From Bacteroides luti (GTDB taxonomy: Bacteria; Bacteroidota; Bacteroidia; Bacteroidales; Bacteroidaceae), in the NCBI RefSeq assembly GCF_900128905.1, contig NZ_FQTV01000015.1:1-64000 (forward strand): DNA of 64,000 bases, in the 5' to 3' direction. The notes under the pieces are model-generated. The model worked only from the letters and a program-made list of their open reading frames with translations. It ran no database searches and had not been told where the DNA came from. Positions 60,798-64,000 of the stretch are shown here, piece after piece. Within the stretch, counting starts at the first letter, position 1, and each line of letters starts with the position of its first letter. Both the position numbers and the translations under genes were made by a program.

Positions 60798-62495
60798 ATG
60801 TATATGAAATCAAAAAATATAATACCTCTGTTATTTGTTTTATTCTCGGTCACTACATTTTTTTCATCATGTAATGATCAGTGGGATAATCATATAGCAA
60901 TTATTGATAAAACGCTTTCAGGCAATGTCCTGGAAGCGATACAGTCAAATCCGGATTTAAGTATCTTTTATGGAATGGTAAAAGCTGTAGGATATGACAG
61001 CTTGTTACAGTCTGCAAACAATTTTACAGTTCTGGCACCTTCTAATTCAGCTCTTTCAACTTATGCTAATTCCAGTGATGATGTTAAAAAGAGCATAGTA
61101 AAGAATCATATTGCTTATCTGACATATAATTCAACTCAATTAGCTGCTCTAAGCAAAATAAAGATGATAAATGGTAAAAACCTTGATTTAAGCAATGTTA
61201 ATATATCATCTTCAAAAGATTTGCTTTGCAATAACGGAATTGTTCATGTTGTAAATAATGCAATTATTCCGAACCTGAATATATATGAATATTTGGAATC
61301 AATCCGTGGACAATATACACAGGTTGACGAGTTGCTGAGTATGACTAAGAAAGTTATGGACAAACAAAGAAGTGTTCAGACTGGTGTTGACGAAAACGGA
61401 AATGTTCTTTATGATACAGCCTGGGTATATAAGAATCATTACCTTGATAAAATGGCTTTATCCAATGAAGATTCCCTTTATACAATGGTATTGCTTGATA
61501 ATGGAAACTTTTCCACACTTAAAACGAAGTATGCTAAATACATGGTACGTGGTAGCCAGCAGGTAACGGATTCTATTGCTACTGATGAATTGATTCAGGA
61601 TCTTGTCTTTTTGCCAAAAAATGCCATTGGTACAGTTTACACATCTATTAATGGTGTGAAAGTGGATTTAGCTAATGCTACTCTGTCCAATCAATATATA
61701 GCTTCGAATGGTACTGTAAAAGTAATGACTGGAGCCAATATTGTGATGAAAGAAAATAAAATTAAAACAATTATTGTTGAAGGTGAAAGCCTTTACGGAG
61801 CTCTCAGGTCTGATTATGTTTTGAAACGTGTGCGTACATGGGCTAGCGGAGGAAATGATGTTATGTTTTCAGGATGGCTGCAACAATCAAGAGATTCACT
61901 AGCTGCAGATGGAACCAAGAAAACAATAACTTATAATTATAATTATGAGTCAAATCACTATTCGGATGCTGTTAATTTCTATCTTGCGTATTTAGTAAAG
62001 CTTTATTCTGTGGATTATGATATTTACTGGAAGACTTATGATGACATGTCCTCACATTATAAAGGAGATGCTTATGACCCATCATATTCTCCACTTGATC
62101 CGGAAGCATTTTGTTCTTCTGTAATGAAACTGACTCAAAAGCTCTTTATTTCTTTACCTGGTCAACCTAGATTGGCTCGTGATTCTGATGGTAAGATCCT
62201 GAATAACTATCTTGATACAAATACAGGTACCGCTTCATGGAAGAAGTATGCATTTGTTGGAGAGGTCAATGCCGGAGTAAATAAAGAAACTCAACTGACA
62301 AAGAGGAATCTGACAGGAGATTTCGGTTCAGTAGGAACAGTACTGACAGATGATCCTTATACATTCCAGTGTCCTATAATGGGGTATTCTACATTCTATG
62401 TTTGTAATACACCTGCTGCAACAAAGAATACAGAGAAATATTATGGTATGATATTCCTTGATTATATTCGTCTTGTGCCGAAAATTAGTGAATGA
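60798..62495 (+). CDS. Lipoprotein with FAS1 domains and a distinct C-terminal domain
   Basis: A 565-residue lipoprotein. Lipobox FSSC (Cys25, then NDQWDNH). FAS1 module 1 has FTVLAPSNSALSTYANSSD and NGIVHVVNNAIIPNLNIYEYL; a second, degenerate module spans about 160-320 (YTMVLLDNGNFSTLKTKYAKYM). From about residue 330 a separate region follows (RTWASGGNDVMFSGWLQQ, WKKYAFVGEVNAGVNKETQL) that ends in MIFLDYIRLVPKISE. The last strand resembles the WDMIQFIPV end of the preceding protein. It is encoded 22 nt after that gene and 35 nt before a second SusC-like gene. An ATG two codons later is an equally good start. Confidence 0.86.
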   Translation: MYMKSKNIIPLLFVLFSVTTFFSSCNDQWDNHIAIIDKTLSGNVLEAIQSNPDLSIFYGMVKAVGYDSLLQSANNFTVLAPSNSALSTYANSSDDVKKSIVKNHIAYLTYNSTQLAALSKIKMINGKNLDLSNVNISSSKDLLCNNGIVHVVNNAIIPNLNIYEYLESIRGQYTQVDELLSMTKKVMDKQRSVQTGVDENGNVLYDTAWVYKNHYLDKMALSNEDSLYTMVLLDNGNFSTLKTKYAKYMVRGSQQVTDSIATDELIQDLVFLPKNAIGTVYTSINGVKVDLANATLSNQYIASNGTVKVMTGANIVMKENKIKTIIVEGESLYGALRSDYVLKRVRTWASGGNDVMFSGWLQQSRDSLAADGTKKTITYNYNYESNHYSDAVNFYLAYLVKLYSVDYDIYWKTYDDMSSHYKGDAYDPSYSPLDPEAFCSSVMKLTQKLFISLPGQPRLARDSDGKILNNYLDTNTGTASWKKYAFVGEVNAGVNKETQLTKRNLTGDFGSVGTVLTDDPYTFQCPIMGYSTFYVCNTPAATKNTEKYYGMIFLDYIRLVPKISE

Positions 62496-62530
62496 TAAAT
62501 ACATTCTGTACAATTAAAAATAGAATCATT

Positions 62531-64000
62531 ATGATAAAATTTAAAAATATATTGCTTTCGTCGATATTTATTCTTTGCTGTATAGTTTGCAATGCTCAGA
62601 CTTCGGCAGGCGAATTAAATGTTTCCGGTAAAGTGCTGGATGCCGGAAGCCTTAAACCCTTGGCTGGTATGAGTATTTCTCTTCCGGGAGTAAGTGCAGC
62701 CATGACTAATGACAAGGGAGAGTTTAAGATAAAAGTTCCTTCTTATAATGTTGAGCTATCAGTTAGTGGACCGATGTATCAAAGCAAGAAGGTTGCATTA
62801 AAAGGCCATATAACAATTGAAATCCGCTTATATGAAAGTGGCTTTAATTCAGTGTATAAAGATGTATTGATGCCGCTAGCGGAAACAAACAATGCTTATC
62901 TTACCAACTCTGTTTCTTTTTTGAGTCATGGAAGTTTAAACAGCATAGCTTCAACTCCTGAAAAGCTACTTCAGGGATCTGTAGCCGGACTTAATACAAT
63001 AATGCGTTCGGGCTTAGAAGGTAGTGGAGCTAACCTTTATCTTAGAGGTTTTAATTCTATATATACAAACAATCAGCCTTTACTAGTTATTGATGGAATG
63101 GTTGTTGAAAGTCAGTCATTTGGAACGTCATTGATACAAAACTATATTTCTACTCCATTTGGTTCTATTGATGTTAAAGATATAGAACGAATGACTGTGA
63201 TAAAAGACGGAACTTCTCTGTATGGTGTAAAAGGTGCTAATGGTATTATTCTGATTGAGACACTTCGTTCAAAATCAATGCCAACCAAAATTAATTTTAA
63301 TTTGCAGACAGGCATGAATATGCAGCCAAACAAGATACCAATGCTTGGGGCGAGTGCAGCGAAAAAATATCTTATAGATATGTATCAAAGCAGTGGTAAA
63401 TACACTACAAACCAAATTCAGAACCTGGCTTTTGTTAATCAGGAAATACCGGTTCTTAGAAATTGGGGATATGAAGGGAATGTAGATTTTTATCGTTATA
63501 ATAAAAATACAGACTGGCAGGATGAATTGTTTACTGAGAGCTTCAAGCAAAACTATTCTTTAAATGTTACCGGTGGTGATGAAGTTGCAGTATATGCTTT
63601 ATCTGCCGGATATTTGCAAAATGAAGGCCTAATAGCGGGTACAGACTATTCTCGTTTTAATGCACGAGTAAATACTGAAATTAATTTTTCGCCTAAGATG
63701 AAGGTGCGTACCAATATGAGTCTTGTTTATGGAAAGAAGAATTTGCGTGATGAAGGAGGTATAATGGCTACTAATCCTGTTTATTCTTCTTTAGTTAAAG
63801 CCCCGTTTATGGCTGGAAATATTTACGATCAGAATAATTTGATGTCTCCAAACTATGAAGACGTAGATATGTTTGGTTTAGCTAACCCGCTAGCTATAGC
63901 AAACAATGTAACACAGGAAAACTCAAATTATCGTTTTATGGGAAGTGTTGATATCGCTTATAATCCAAGGAAAAATTTAAAAGTCAGCACTAATTTTGGT
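62531..64000 (+). CDS. Second SusC/RagA-like TonB-linked receptor, 5' part
   Basis: A reading frame of 490 codons running off the window end. Signal peptide about 1-22 (CIVCNAQ). A CarboxypepD_reg-like domain follows (VSGKVLDAGSLKPLAGMSISLPG, about 29-51), then the SusC plug: PEKLLQGSVAGLNTIMRSG, LYLRGFNSIYTNNQPLLVIDGM and MTVIKDGTSLYGVKGANGIILIET (about 220-245), and the first barrel strands. The usual SusC TonB-box block (LDEVVVVGYG) is not visible between the two domains. The 3' part is outside the window. A SusD partner would be expected after it. Confidence 0.9.
   Translation, partial: MIKFKNILLSSIFILCCIVCNAQTSAGELNVSGKVLDAGSLKPLAGMSISLPGVSAAMTNDKGEFKIKVPSYNVELSVSGPMYQSKKVALKGHITIEIRLYESGFNSVYKDVLMPLAETNNAYLTNSVSFLSHGSLNSIASTPEKLLQGSVAGLNTIMRSGLEGSGANLYLRGFNSIYTNNQPLLVIDGMVVESQSFGTSLIQNYISTPFGSIDVKDIERMTVIKDGTSLYGVKGANGIILIETLRSKSMPTKINFNLQTGMNMQPNKIPMLGASAAKKYLIDMYQSSGKYTTNQIQNLAFVNQEIPVLRNWGYEGNVDFYRYNKNTDWQDELFTESFKQNYSLNVTGGDEVAVYALSAGYLQNEGLIAGTDYSRFNARVNTEINFSPKMKVRTNMSLVYGKKNLRDEGGIMATNPVYSSLVKAPFMAGNIYDQNNLMSPNYEDVDMFGLANPLAIANNVTQENSNYRFMGSVDIAYNPRKNLKVSTNFG

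Overview
The window looks like a piece of chromosome from a Bacteroidales bacterium, most likely a Bacteroides or close relative. The evidence is low-GC DNA, SusC/SusD pairs, a TonB-ExbB-ExbD-ExbD operon, a lipoprotein TamA variant beside TamB, BACON and FAS1 lipoproteins, and many copies of the Bacteroidetes -7 promoter box TAnnTTTG (often with a TTG or TTTG about 19-20 nt upstream). No species can be named from the sequence alone.

Layout: the 3' end of a 5S rRNA and its terminator (1-136) are followed by a 0.9 kb gene-free AT-rich stretch. Next is a Ton energy operon (1056-6630: exbB, two exbD, tonB, a phosphate-binding-like lipoprotein and a TPR protein). Two near-identical initiator tRNA-Met units on the minus strand (7196-8064) precede a plus-strand group with a TetR regulator, fabG and an RluA-type pseudouridine synthase (8234-10284). 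Then come a dihydrouridine synthase with a decayed copy of its 3' end, a HAD phosphatase, and a minus-strand operon of cyclophilin, M16 peptidase and MATE transporter (12900-16322). TamB and a TamA/TamL-type lipoprotein overlap by 4 bp (16899-23686). A nucleotidyltransferase, a two-gene lipoprotein/outer membrane protein unit, an ABC-F ATPase and an M13 peptidase follow.

From 32221 to 38406 lies a metal-efflux cluster: a His-rich small protein, an RND pump fused to its own TolC-like outer membrane component, and a lipoprotein adaptor. A DJ-1/PfpI protein and metA flank a four-unit, exactly 22-bp periodic repeat. After metA come a U32 peptidase and a zinc-ribbon membrane protein. On the minus strand there follow a TonB-dependent receptor, a LuxR-type regulator with a degenerate receiver, an FAD-dependent oxidoreductase, radA and a type I asparaginase.

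The last 12.4 kb (51550-64000) is one plus-strand operon-like array: a four-FAS1 lipoprotein, SusC, SusD, two more FAS1 lipoproteins with different C-terminal domains, and a second SusC-like receptor running off the end. No glycoside hydrolase, protease, sigma/anti-sigma pair or hybrid two-component regulator is visible beside it, so its substrate is unknown. It is the most interesting unexplained system here. The Ton operon at the other end of the window encodes the type of machinery that would energise these receptors.
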